This document shows, piece by piece, positions 20,565-30,589 of a DNA stretch of 64,000 nucleotides. The DNA is from Ahaetulla prasina. Taxonomy: Eukaryota > Chordata > Lepidosauria > Squamata > Colubridae. The translations under genes and the position numbers were made by a program. Location: positions 4,913,959 through 4,977,958 of the forward strand of contig NC_080543.1 in NCBI RefSeq assembly GCF_028640845.1. The letters run 5' to 3'. Position 1 is the stretch's first letter, and every line of letters begins with the position of its first letter. The notes under the pieces were generated by a model. The model did not search any database. It was not told the DNA's origin and saw only the letters and a program-made list of their open reading frames with translations.

Positions 20565-21425
20565 TTTGGTCCAGGGGTTAAGGCACCAGGCTACAGAGGG
20601 AGAGTTCTAGTCCCGCCTTAGGCATGAAAGCCAGCTGGGTGACTTTGGGTCAATCCCCAGGAAAGGGAGAGTTCTAGTCCTGCCTTAGGCATGAAACCTG
20701 GCTGGGTGACTTTGGGCCAATCACCAGGAGATGGAGAGTTCTAGTCCCGCCTTAGGCATGAAAGCCAGCTGGGTGACTTTGGGCCAAACACCAGGAGATG
20801 GTGAGTTCTAGTCCTGCCTTAGGCATGAAAGCCAGCTGGGTGACTTTGGGCCAATCACCAGGAGATGGAGAGTTCTAGTCCTGCCTTAGGCATGAAAGCC
20901 AGCTGGGTGACTTTGGGCCAAACACCAGGAGATGGAGAGTTCTAGTCCTGCCTTAGGCATGAAAGCCAGCTGGGTGACTTTGGGCCAATCCCCAGGAAAG
21001 GGAGAGTTCTAGTCCCGCCTTAGGCATGAAACCTGGCTGGGTGACTTTGGGCCAATCACCAGGAGATGGAGAGTTCTAGTCCCGCCTTAGGCATGAAAGC
21101 CAGCTGGGTGACTTTGGGCCAATCACCAGGAGATGGAGAGTTCTAGTCCCGCCTTAGGCATGAAAGCCAGCTGGGTGACTTTGGGCCAATCACCAGGAGA
21201 TGGAGAGTTCTAGTCCTGCCTTAGGCATGAAAGCCAGCTGGGTGACTTTGGGCCAATCCCCAGGAGATGGTGAGTTCTCTGTCTTTGAACCAGTCTACCG
21301 CTCTCAGTCCAACCCACTTCACAGGGTTGCTGTTGTTGTGGGGGAAATAGGAGGCGTCGAGTTGCTGCCTCGAGTTATTTGTAAAAAAGAATAGATACAA
21401 ATAAATCAACCAATAAATACATAAA
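20565..21425 (+). repeat. SINE with internal minisatellite, about 10-11 copies of 67 bp
   Basis: A SINE head (TTTGGTCCAGGGGTTAAGGC) is followed by units starting GAGTTCTAGTCC near 20602, 20668, 20736, 20803, 20869, 20937, 21003, 21070, 21137 and 21204, then the SINE tail (CACAGGGTTGCTGTTGTGGG and AATAAATAAAT). The unit is the same as at 863 and 34021. Confidence 0.92.
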
Positions 21426-21687
21426 TAAATAAATGCCTTCCTTAGAGGTTGAGCGCCGAGCTTCAGCAAGTGCAAGCATGCTCCAGGGAAGGAATGTGAA
21501 TCCAGCACTTCCAGGGGTGGTGTGATTGTCATTCAGCAGTAAACCACAAACCACTTCCTGTTCGGGAAAATCCATTTAAAATTACTGGACCACCCTGAGA
21601 ATAGCTGGATCCTTGTATCCGAGCACCTTCCTGCATTTCCCAGAAACTGTGCTACATTTTCCACACACTTAGCTGAAGGGTAGTCCG

Positions 21688-21689
<2 letters not shown>

Positions 21690-21735
<46 letters not shown>
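21690..21735 (+). repeat. (GT)n microsatellite
   Basis: About 21 GT units. 21426-21689 has no recognisable element. Confidence 0.97.
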
Positions 21736-21873
21736 TATCACAAAAGGCAAGCAGATGTTGGTTCACAAAACCTGAGAATCTCTTTATTCCATGCCCTCCT
21801 AATAGGCCCCCCTGCAGGCCCTTTGCATGAATTGTTCCTAAATTCTTTTGGGAACCCCGCTAAAAACCATCCA

Positions 21874-22257
21874 CACGTAGTCCTCGATTTATGGCAGTTC
21901 ATTTAGCGACCGTTCACCATTACAAAGGCGCCGGGAAAAAAGGCGACTTAGGACCTCTTTTCACCCTTACCGACCTTGGGCGTAGCATCCCCCTGGTCAT
22001 GTGATCAAAACTGAGATGCTTGGCAACGGGTTCATACTTATGACCGTGGCAGCGTTCCGGGATCCGTGTGATCGACCTTCCGAACAAGTAGAGCCAATGG
22101 GATTCACTCAACGACCGTGTGACTGATGAACGGCAGCGATTCACTGAACAACCGTGGCAAGAAAGATTGTAAAAGGAGAGGCAAAACTCTATAAATGCCT
22201 CTCTTAGCAACAGGTATGTTGGGCTCTCTCATGGTCATAAGTCGAGGATTACTTGTA
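21874..22257. mobile_element. Pogo-like MITE
   Basis: Starts ACGTAGTCCTCGATTTATGG and ends TCATAAGTCGAGGATTACTTG. Confidence 0.6.
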
Positions 22258-22259
22258 CC

Positions 22260-22610
22260 GCCTCAGAATGTCACCTGAGGTTACATTCAATAACTGACAC
22301 ACAACATCCTGCCCCAATGGGTTACTAGACACAACTTGGCCAAAATTATAATCAGTTAATAGACAAACGTTGATCTGACAGTTTTGTTCCCAGAATCCTT
22401 TGGAAATCCCCTAAATTCTCATCAATATCTCTAATGTCGCCTGTGGATGCATTTAATATCCATCATGCACAGTCCTGCTCCAATGGGTAACTACATAGAT
22501 TTGGTCAACATTTATGATCCGTCAATAGACAATAGACAAATCCTGGTTTATCTGGCAATTTCGTTCCCAGAATCCTTTGGGAATCCCCTAAATCCTCATT
22601 CAGATCTACT
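22260..22610 (+). repeat. Two-copy repeat of about 170 bp, with a third piece at 23700-23770
   Basis: CCAATGGGTTACTAGACA...CCCAGAATCCTTTGGAAATC at about 22270-22430 recurs with changes at 22440-22605. CCAATGGGTAAGTAGGCAGA at 23715 is a further relative, so the intervening CR1 and microsatellite may have split an array of three. Confidence 0.65.
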
Positions 22611-22649
22611 AGGAGGTCAGAAGTAAACCTTATATTAATAGAATATAAT

Positions 22650-23190
22650 TCTATTCTATTCTATTCTGCAACCCAACAAGAAAAACACAGACTTCAGAGG
22701 ATCATTAGAATTGCAGAAAAAATAATTGCTACCAACCTGCCTTCCATTGAGGACCTGTATAGTGCACGAATCAAGAAGAGGGCCGTGAAAATATTTGCAG
22801 ATCCCTCGCATCAACTCCTACCCTCAAAACTGCACACCAGAACAACTAGACACAAGAACAGTTTTTTCCCGAAGGCCATCACTCTGCTAAACAAATAATT
22901 CCCTCAACACTGTCAGACTATTTACTGAATCTGCACTACTATTAATCTTCTCATAGTTCCCATCACCAATCTCTTTCCACTTATGACTGTATGACTATAA
23001 CTTGTTGCTGGCAATCCTTATGATTTATATTGATATATTGATCATCAATTGTGTTGTAAATGTTGTACCTTGATGAAGGTATCTTTTCTTTTATGTACAC
23101 TGAGAGCATATGCACCAAAGACAAATTCCTTGTGTGTCCAATCACACTTGGCCAATAAAAAAAAAATTCTATTCTATTCTATTCTAGAAT
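22650..23190 (+). mobile_element. CR1-type LINE 3' end with TTCTA tail
   Basis: Reads QRIIRIAEKIIATNLPSIED and LYSARIKKRAVKIFADPSHQ, with a 20-bp deletion relative to the copies at 33130 and 42180. It ends GGCCAATAAAAA plus (TTCTA)n. A short (TTCTA)n also precedes it. Confidence 0.8.
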
Positions 23191-23194
23191 AGGA

Positions 23195-23692
23195 ATACAG
23201 TAAGAATGAGAATAGGAGTAGGAATAGAATAGAATAGAATAGAATAGAATAGAATAGAATAGAATAGAATAGAATAGAATAGAATAGAATAGAATAGAAT
23301 AGAGACAGAGAAGGGAAGGGAAGGGAAGGGAAGGGAAGGGAAGAGAAGACAAGACAAGACAAGACAAGAGAAGGGAAGGGAAGAGAAATACAGGAAGAGA
23401 GAGATTACAGAATGAATAGAATAGAATAGTTTGACTAAAATAGCATGTAAAATAGAATAGAATAGAACAGAAGGGAAGAAAAGAGAAGAGAAGAGAATAC
23501 AGAATGAGTAGAGTAGAGTAGAGTAGAACAGAACAGAACAGAACAGTGGAATGGAATAGAACAGAATAGAGTAGAATAAAACAGAAGAGACGAGAATACA
23601 GAATAAATAGAGTAGAGTAGAGTAGACTAGGAGTTGGGAGGGACACTGGAGGTCTTCTAGTCCAACCCCCTGCTTAGGCAGGAAATTCAATA
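23195..23692 (+). repeat. (AATAG)n and related purine-rich pentamers, ending in a CR1 tail
   Basis: AATAG repeats (23220-23305) merge into GGGAA, GACAA and AGAGT variants up to 23625. Then comes GGACACTGGAGGTCTTCTAG, a minus-strand CR1 3' end. The AATAG strand is the complement of the TTCTA tail just upstream, so the two arms face each other. Confidence 0.85.
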
Positions 23693-24411
23693 CCCGTCAG
23701 ACATACAACTCTTCCAATGGGTAAGTAGGCAGAGCGGGCCAAAATTAGGATCAGTCAACAGACAGCGGACCTTAAAAAGCTTCAAATGGTCCAGATGAGC
23801 AGTTGAAATACACATAGATGGGAGGGAGGGAAAGTCACAGCGGAGGGACCCACAGTGCAAAGGCTTAGCAACTGGCAATTACACACAAAGAAGTTGTGCC
23901 TGCATGCAAGGGAGTTGGGTCATCCAAGGACACATCAACCACAGCTTCCTAATTCCAGTTTCCTAGAAGACTTCTGGGGAGGTTGAATTGCCCCAGGCTA
24001 GATGTGGCAAGATTTAGGGGCAAATATACGCAACAGAGGGCATTACAAGACAATGGACAATTGTAAAGAACCAGATCAAGACGGAATTTGTTTGCATCAA
24101 TCCCTATTAAAACCCACACATCCTAAAAACCAAATTGGTTTGAGAAGGACTGGGCTTTCAAACCTTCCGCCTTCTCAAATCCAATAAAATCTTGACTTGC
24201 AGTCACAGACCAGCACTAAGAAGAGCAGAAATGCAACAATAATTTAAAAGCTGTAAAATATATTGCGCATAGACAAAAACCTTTTAAAAAACCAACAAAA
24301 GGGATAAAACATGAAGTAAAGAAATAATATACAGCTAACTCAATCCATCACTATTCAAAACCCTCTTTAACAAGGGAAATACTGAAAGATAAACAGAACA
24401 GAATAATATAG
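23693..24411. other. No gene or clear element seen
   Basis: Apart from the short repeat relative at 23700-23770, this 700-bp stretch is AT-rich and shows no splice-flanked coding segment on either strand and no recognised repeat. Confidence 0.5.
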
Positions 24412-24740
24412 AGTTGGGAGGGACCTTGGAGGTCTTCCAGTCCAACCCTCTGCTCAAGCAGGAGACCCTACACCATGTCAGACAAACAGTTGCCCAATCT
24501 CTTCTTCAAAACCTCCAGTGTTGGAGCACCCACAACTTCTAGTGGCAAGTAGTTCCACTGATTCATCGTTCTCACTGTCAGGAAATATGCTTCTCTCCTT
24601 AATTAGTTTCCATCTGTTACTTCTTGTCTGGCCTTCAGGTGCTTTGGAGAATAGGTTGACCCCCTGCTCTTCTTTGGGGACAACCCCTCAAATATTGGAA
24701 GATGCTATCATGTCACCCCGGTCCTTCCACAACCCAAAAA
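24412..24740 (-). mobile_element. CR1 LINE 3' fragment
   Basis: GGGAGGGACCTTGGAGGTCT through AATATTGGAAGATGCTATCA is the complement of the CR1 RT end (ERVNLFSKAPEG-type frame) and tail. Confidence 0.7.
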
Positions 24741-24754
24741 ATACCCCTTTGGAT

Positions 24755-24955
24755 CAGGGGTGAAATCTACTTACCTTCCCTACCGCTTCAAAAGTGTGTG
24801 CGCAGAGGGTCAAAAACAGGTAATAACAATGTCTGAGTGGGTGGGCGGAGCTTCGAGCCGCTGCTGCTACCGGTTCGCCAAACCACGTGCCACCGCCGCT
24901 ACCAGTTCGCCTAAACTGGAACGAACCGGTAGCATTTCACCGCTGCTTTGGATTC
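24755..24955. mobile_element. GAACCGG-type element
   Basis: Begins GGGGTGAAATCTACTTACC and ends GAACCGGTAGCATTTCACCG, an inverted pair, with internal CTACCGGTTCGCC. 24956-25394 has C-rich and A-rich low-complexity DNA and nothing else recognised. Confidence 0.5.
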
Positions 24956-25394
24956 TCACCAATGAGTAGACATGAGTAAGGCCAGTATTGCTCCATAGGA
25001 GATGGGCCTATCCCCCAACAAAAGCTAAGACACCCCCCCCCCCGCAAAAAAAAAGATAGAAAAGACAATGGGGGGAAAGGAGGGGGGCAGGTAAGAAACT
25101 CCAGGGGGGAGGAAAAGAGAGAAATGGCTTCTATTTGCCTTTAAAAGGGGAATGTGGGCTGCCAAGAGAGCACACACACACCAGAAAAAATCTCAGCCAG
25201 AAGGAAGTTTGAAAAACAAGAAGCCAATTTTACTTTCCTGCCCTTCAAAATGATTTAAAATGGGGGAGGGGGAGAAGCCTAGGACAGGGGAAGGAAAAAC
25301 TCACCTGTGGAAAAAGTAAGCATCAAAAATGACCCCCACCGCTACAACTGCCTTTCCCACCGCCCAAAAAAAGGGGAAAACCAGAGAGAGTGAG

Positions 25395-27480
25395 AGAGAG
25401 AGGCTAAAAATAAGGGGAAGGGGAAATTAGAAAAGCAAAAAAGAGGAAGGGGATGCTAGAGGGATAAAAGGGAGGAAGGGGAAACTGGAAAGAAAAAAGA
25501 AGGAAGGGGAAATTGGGAAGGAAAAGTGGGGGAAGGGGAAATTGGGAAGGAGAGAAGGAGAAATTGGAAGGAAAAAGGGAAGGAAGGAGAAATTGGAAGG
25601 AAAGAAGGGGGAAGTGAACTGGAAGGAGAAGACGAGGAAGGGGAAATTGGAAGGAAAAAGAGAAGGAAGGAGAAATTGGAAGAAGGGGAAGTGAAACTGG
25701 AAGAAGAGGAGGAAGGAGAAATTCGAAGGAAAAGGGAAGGGGAAATTGGAAGGAAAGAAGGGGGAAGTGAAACTGGAAGGAGAAGAGGAGGAAGGGGAAA
25801 TTGGAAGGAAAAGGGAAGGAAGGAGAAATTGGAAGAAGGGGAAGTGAAACTGGAAGGAACAAGGGAAGGAAGGGGAAATTGGAAGGAAAGAAGGGGGAAG
25901 TGAACTGGAAGGAGAAGATGAGGAAGGGGAAATTGGAAGGAAAAAGGGAAGGAAGGAGAAATTGGAAGAAGGGGAAGTGAAACTGGAAGGAGAAGATGAG
26001 GAAGGGGAAATTGGAAGGAAAAAGGGAAGGAAGGAGAAATTGGAAGAAGGGGGAAGTGAAACTGGAAGGAACAAGGGAAGGAAGGGGAAATTGGAAGGAA
26101 AGAAGGGGGAAGTGAACTGGAAGGAGAAGATGAGGAAGGGGAAATTGGAAGGAAAAAGGGAAGGAAGGAGAAATTGGAAGAAGGGGAAGTGAAACTGGAA
26201 GGAGAAGATGAGGAAGGGGAAATTGGAAGGAAAAAGGGAAGGAAGGAGAAATTGGAAGAAGGGGGAAGTGAAACTGGAAGGAACAAGGAAGGAAGGGGAA
26301 ATTGGAAGGAAAGAAGGGGGAAGTGAACTGGAAGGAGAAGATGAGGAAGGGGAAATTGGAAGGAACAAGGGAAGGAAGGGGAAATTGGAAGGAAAGAAGG
26401 GGGAAGTGAACTGGAAGGAGAAGAGGAGGAAGGGGAAATTGGAAGGAAAGAAGGGGAAGTGAAACTGGAAGAAGAGGAGGAAGGAGAAATTGGAAGGAAA
26501 AGGGAAGGGGAAATTGGAAGGAAAGAAGGGGGAAGTGAAACTGGAAGGAGAAGAGGAGGAAGGGGAAACTGGAAGGAAAAGGGAAGGAAGAAGAAATAGG
26601 AAAGAAGAAGGGGGAAGTGAAACTGGAAGGAACAAGGGAAGGAAGGGGAAATTGGAAGGAAAGAAGGGGGAAGTGAACTGGAAGGAGAAGATGAGGAAGG
26701 GGAAATTGGAAGGAACAAGGGAAGGAAGGGGAAATTGGAAGGAAAGAAGGGGAAGTGAAACTGGAAGGAGAAGAGGAGGAAGGAGAAATTGGAAGGAAAG
26801 AAGGGGAAGTGAAACTGGAAGAAGAGGAGGAAGGAGAAATTGGAAGGAAAAGGAAATTGGAAGGAAAGAAGGGGGAAGTGAAACTGGAAGGAGAAGAGGA
26901 GGAAGGGGAAACTGGAAGGAAAAGGGAAGGAAGAAGAAATAGGAAAGAAAAAAGGGGGGAGTGAAATTGGAAGGAGAGGAGGAAGAGGAAATTGGAAGGC
27001 GAAGAGGAGGAAGGGGAAATTGGAAGGAAAAAGAGAAAGAAGGAGAAATTGGAAGGAAAGAAGGGGAAGTGAAACTGGAAGGAGAAGAAGAGGAAGGGGA
27101 AACTGGAAGGAAAAAAGGGAGGAAGGAGAAACTGGAAAAACGGGGGAAGAGGAAATTAGAGGAAGAGATTCCAAAAAAGAGGAGAAAGGCAAGCCAGAAG
27201 GGGAAAAAAAAGAAGGAGGGGAAAGAAAACTAGAGGGAGAGATGCAAAAAAAGGGGGGCAGAGGAAGAGCAAACCAGAAAGAAAGGGGGGAGGGGAGGGA
27301 AAAATAAAAGGGATACAAAAAAAGGGAGGAAGGGGAAACCAATGGGATAAAAAGGAGGAACTAGAGCAAGAGATGCAAAAAAAGGAAGGGAGGGGGAATT
27401 TGGATAGAAAAAAGGAGGGAAGGGAAAATTAGATGCAAAAAAAGGAAGGGAGGGGAGAAAAGAAGAGGAAAAAAAATGGG
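25395..27480 (+). repeat. Two-kilobase homopurine minisatellite
   Basis: From 25395 the plus strand is almost only A and G, built from variants of GGGGAAATTGGAAGGAAAG and GAAGTGAAACTGGAAGGAG, in a higher-order order of roughly 50-110 bp. The only regular pyrimidines are the TT of ATTGG and the CT of ACTGG. Open frames of up to 628 codons on the minus strand are composition artefacts (Ser/Pro/Phe/Leu only). Confidence 0.95.
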
Positions 27481-27624
27481 GGGGAGGGGAAACTAGAGGA
27501 AGAGATGCAACCCACCCCACCCCCCACCCCGCCTTCCACAGTGGGGGTGGGGGGTAGAGATGGAAACCAATCAGGGCCCTGCAAAAATAAAGGGGAGTAA
27601 GACCCCTCCCCTCCCATAAAAAGG

Positions 27625-29238
27625 GGAGGAGAGAAAGACCACCCACTTTTCCTATTTTTTCCCCTCAAAACACCCCCATAATCTCCTCACCCAAAGGAGG
27701 ACAACAACCCCCCCACACACACACACAAGTTATTCCTCTCTGGCACTCCCCCCCCCCACAAATCCAGGCAGCACCCCACACTCTCCACCGGCTGTGGAGC
27801 ATGGGAGTTGTAGTCGCTCCCTCCCTCACACACACACACAGACACACACTTTCCATGGAATTCTCAACCCCGCTCCCAGAGGCAGGGGATGATGGGGCTG
27901 GGGGGGATGACGACGACGACGACGAGAGCGGGTCGGGCGGGGATGATGGGGCCGGTGGTCCTTCTCCTCAGGAGGGTGATTAGAGGAGAAAGGAGCCTGT
28001 GGGCGGCGTGTCAGCTGAGGCGATGGCGGCGGCGGCGGCTGAGGAGTGTGGAGGGGGGGAGGCATCCCTCCCTTCCCCACCCGGGGTGGGGGATGATGGG
28101 CTTTGCAGTCCTCCTTTGCACCAACCACCACCGTCCCCGTCATGCTCCCGCCGTCCCCGTCCCTACCGCCGGGCCCCCGCCGGACCCACCTGCCAGCCCT
28201 CCCCGGCCCCACCATCGACCCCCCCGCCCCCCGGCGGGCGATGGGCTTCGGGCACCTTCGCGTTTGTTTGGCGGCTCCCGCGGAAGCACCCAAGATGGCA
28301 GGGGAGCGCGGGCAGTACGCCTGCGCGGCGCCGCCCGGGGCATGCCGGGGGATGTAGTCCCGCCCCCGTCGGCCTTCTCGCTGCAGGAAGGCAGGGAGGA
28401 GGAGCCTCGTCTCCAAAGCAAAGGGCTGGGTGGGAGGAGAGAAAGACCACCCACTTTTCCTATTTTTTCCCCTCAAAACACCCCCATAATCTCCTCACCC
28501 AAAGGAGGACAACAACCCCCACACACACACACAAGTTATTCTCTCTGGCACCCCCCACAAATCCAGGCAGCACCCCACACTCTCCACCGGCTGTGGAGCA
28601 TGGGAGTTGTAGTCGCTCCCTCCCTCACACACACACACAGACACACACTTTCCATGGAATTCTCAACCCCGCTCCCAGAGGCAGGGGATGGTGGGGCTGG
28701 GGGGGATGACGACGACGACGACGAGAGCGGGTCGGGCGGGGATGATGGGGCCGGTGGTCCTTCTCCTCAGGAGGGTGATTAGAGGAGAAAGGAGCCTGTG
28801 GGCGGCGTGTCAGCTGAGGCGCTGGCGGCGGCGGCTGAGGAGTGTGGAGGGGGGGAGGCATCCCTCCCTTCCCCACCCGGGGTGGGGGATGATGGGCTTT
28901 GCAGTCCTCCTTTGCACCAACCACCACCGTCCCCGTCATGCTCCCGCCGTCCCCGTCCCTACCGCCAGGCCCCCGCCGGACCCACCTGCCAGCCCTCCCC
29001 GGCGCCACCATCGACCCCTCCGCCCCGCGGCGGCCGATGGGCTTCGGGGCACCTTCGCGTTTGTTTGGCGGCTCCCGCGGAAGCAGCCAAGATGGCAGGG
29101 GAGCGCGGGCAGTACGCCTGCGCGGCGGCGCCCGGGGCATGCCGGGGGATGTAGTCCCGCCCCCGTCGGCCTTCTCGCTGCAGGAAGGCAGGGAGGAGGA
29201 GCCTCGTCTCCAAAGCAAAGGGCTGGGTGGGAGGAGAG
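27625..29238. repeat. Tandem duplication of an 806-bp CpG-rich block (candidate EMSY promoter)
   Basis: Copy 1 spans about 27625-28430 and copy 2 about 28431-29238. They are nearly identical over their whole length apart from a few small indels, e.g. one GGC triplet fewer in the copy-2 GGC run. Both copies begin and end at the short sequence GGAGGAGAG. Each holds a C-rich/CA microsatellite edge, a (GAC)n run, GC-rich island sequence and three ACTACA-type sites. Confidence 0.9.
28130..28400 (-). promoter_or_regulatory. Candidate EMSY promoter and noncoding first exon (copy 1; copy 2 at 28920-29200)
   Basis: CpG island with a YY1-like CAAGATGGCAGG, CCGCCC boxes and GGCATGCCGGGGGATGTAGT, which on the minus strand is an SBS-type ACTACA site. 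A minus-strand donor CTGGCAG|GTGGGT at 28192-28187 (and its copy) could end a noncoding exon spliced to the acceptor at 16846. EMSY needs an upstream exon and this is the nearest strong island, but the splice is inferred. Confidence 0.4.
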
Positions 29239-29274
29239 GATTTTTTGTGTGTGTGTATGTGTATAGAGAAGCGA

Positions 29275-29345
29275 TCGGATGGAAGCGTCTAACACTTCCG
29301 GTTCCCCATCGCAGCTCCGGCGTGCGGGGCAGGAAGGATGGATGG
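29275..29345. promoter_or_regulatory. ETS-type motif beside the duplicated island
   Basis: ACACTTCCGGTTCCC at about 29290-29304 matches an ETS/GABP site. It sits in CpG-bearing sequence just outside copy 2 of the island, in keeping with a promoter neighbourhood. A short (GGAT)n run follows. Confidence 0.3.
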
Positions 29346-30349
29346 ATGGATGGAATGGGGCAACCCGAACGAAATCCACAGCCAGGAAGCTTTTGATTCA
29401 CAGAACTGAAAGGGAGCCAAGCGAATCCTCATCCGCGCCGAGTGGTTTTATAGCCGAACGTGAAAAATGAAGGAAAGGGGGATCTGCAAAACCACCCTCA
29501 CCCCCCCCAATGGGTTATTCAGCTGTCAGCTTTCTCTGATCCAATGGCTGTAATGATTCTATGAATAATATGCATCACCACCCCCTAGTTGGATCTTCAA
29601 GCTACGCTAAAGCAAACCAGTTAACTTTGGCCTCCTTATTGCCTTTCATAGGGCATCTGCTGCAGGTAGAAAAATTCTGCCACCGGAAATCAAGGACGAG
29701 AACGTGCAAGGCTTTACCTCTTGGGGTCAGATCAGGCGAAAAACGCGAGGTACGGCCAGCCAAGAGGGACACGGGGCTTCTCTTCGCGTTTGGAGTTCTG
29801 GCTCCAGGGGATTAAAAAGAGGCGCTTTTAAAACAAAGAAGCAAGGAGGGAATTGGATGGAATTCCAACCCCTGGGAGATTCGTTTGCTTTTATGTCATA
29901 AATAAACCTCGTTTGAGTTAAACTAGTTTCCTAAGGAGCACTTTTTTTCTGTTTGCTTTTTTTGCAAAACCCAGTTTTTTAAAAAAAAATAATCAGCCCA
30001 AACCAAAATGAGTGAAACGCACGCGCGTTGTCCAAACTCAGCTCTTTGTTCCTTGCAATGCACGCGATTCTGCTTCATTTAAAAGGAAAAGAAAACCATT
30101 GCGAGTGAATGGCAATGGTCAGAATCGTTGCAAAGAATGAGATGATGAACTATCATTTTTTTTCCTTCTTTTTCCGGCCACTGTTTTAAAGAAAAAGAGG
30201 AGGAGAGGAAGGAAGAAGCGCTGCTGGAAAAATTTCCGGCAGAAAACAAAATATTGGATTAATATAAAGGATTTCTTTGTTCAATGGGAAGAGAGAACAC
30301 GTGTAGGAGCCAAATTAGAGTGCGAGGTGGGGAAAAATGCAAGTCTTTC

Positions 30350-30363
30350 CTGCCATCTAGTGG
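30350..30363 (-). promoter_or_regulatory. CTCF-type motif (minus strand)
   Basis: The minus strand reads CCACTAGATGGCAG, a full match to the CTCF core CCASYAGRKGGCRS. It lies in sequence without recognisable repeats between the duplicated island and the 41-bp minisatellite. Confidence 0.5.
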
Positions 30364-30589
30364 CCGCGTGGCGTATTGCGGCACAGAACCAACAGACCCT
30401 ATAAATAAATCGGGATTTCTGTTACCTGCTAAACTAGAAAACTTTCAAACTTGGAAATTTAACATGTCCCAAAAGTGCTTTTTCAAGAGGCGACTGGCCT
30501 TGCTTTGTTATTCCTTGAAGACATTTCGCTTCTCATCCAAGAAGCTTCTTCAGTTCTGACAGAATGGTAGAGAAGAAGTCTCTATGGAG

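Larger units (their letters stand above)
29240..30487. other. Intergenic segment, mostly without recognised repeats
   Basis: Apart from a short GT run (29247-29265), the ETS-type site near 29290 and the CTCF-type site at 30350, no repeat family or coding exon was recognised. It may be part of the EMSY regulatory neighbourhood. Confidence 0.45.

Noticed and set aside
25456..27342. 628-codon open frame, minus strand, over the purine tract
   Set aside because: Only Ser, Pro, Phe, Leu and a few others from a CT-only strand; no domain, no splice context, follows the repeat unit.
27889..28782. 297-codon and overlapping frames in the CpG block
   Set aside because: GC-rich frames are open on both strands and several phases and repeat in both copies; no homology recognised, so composition.
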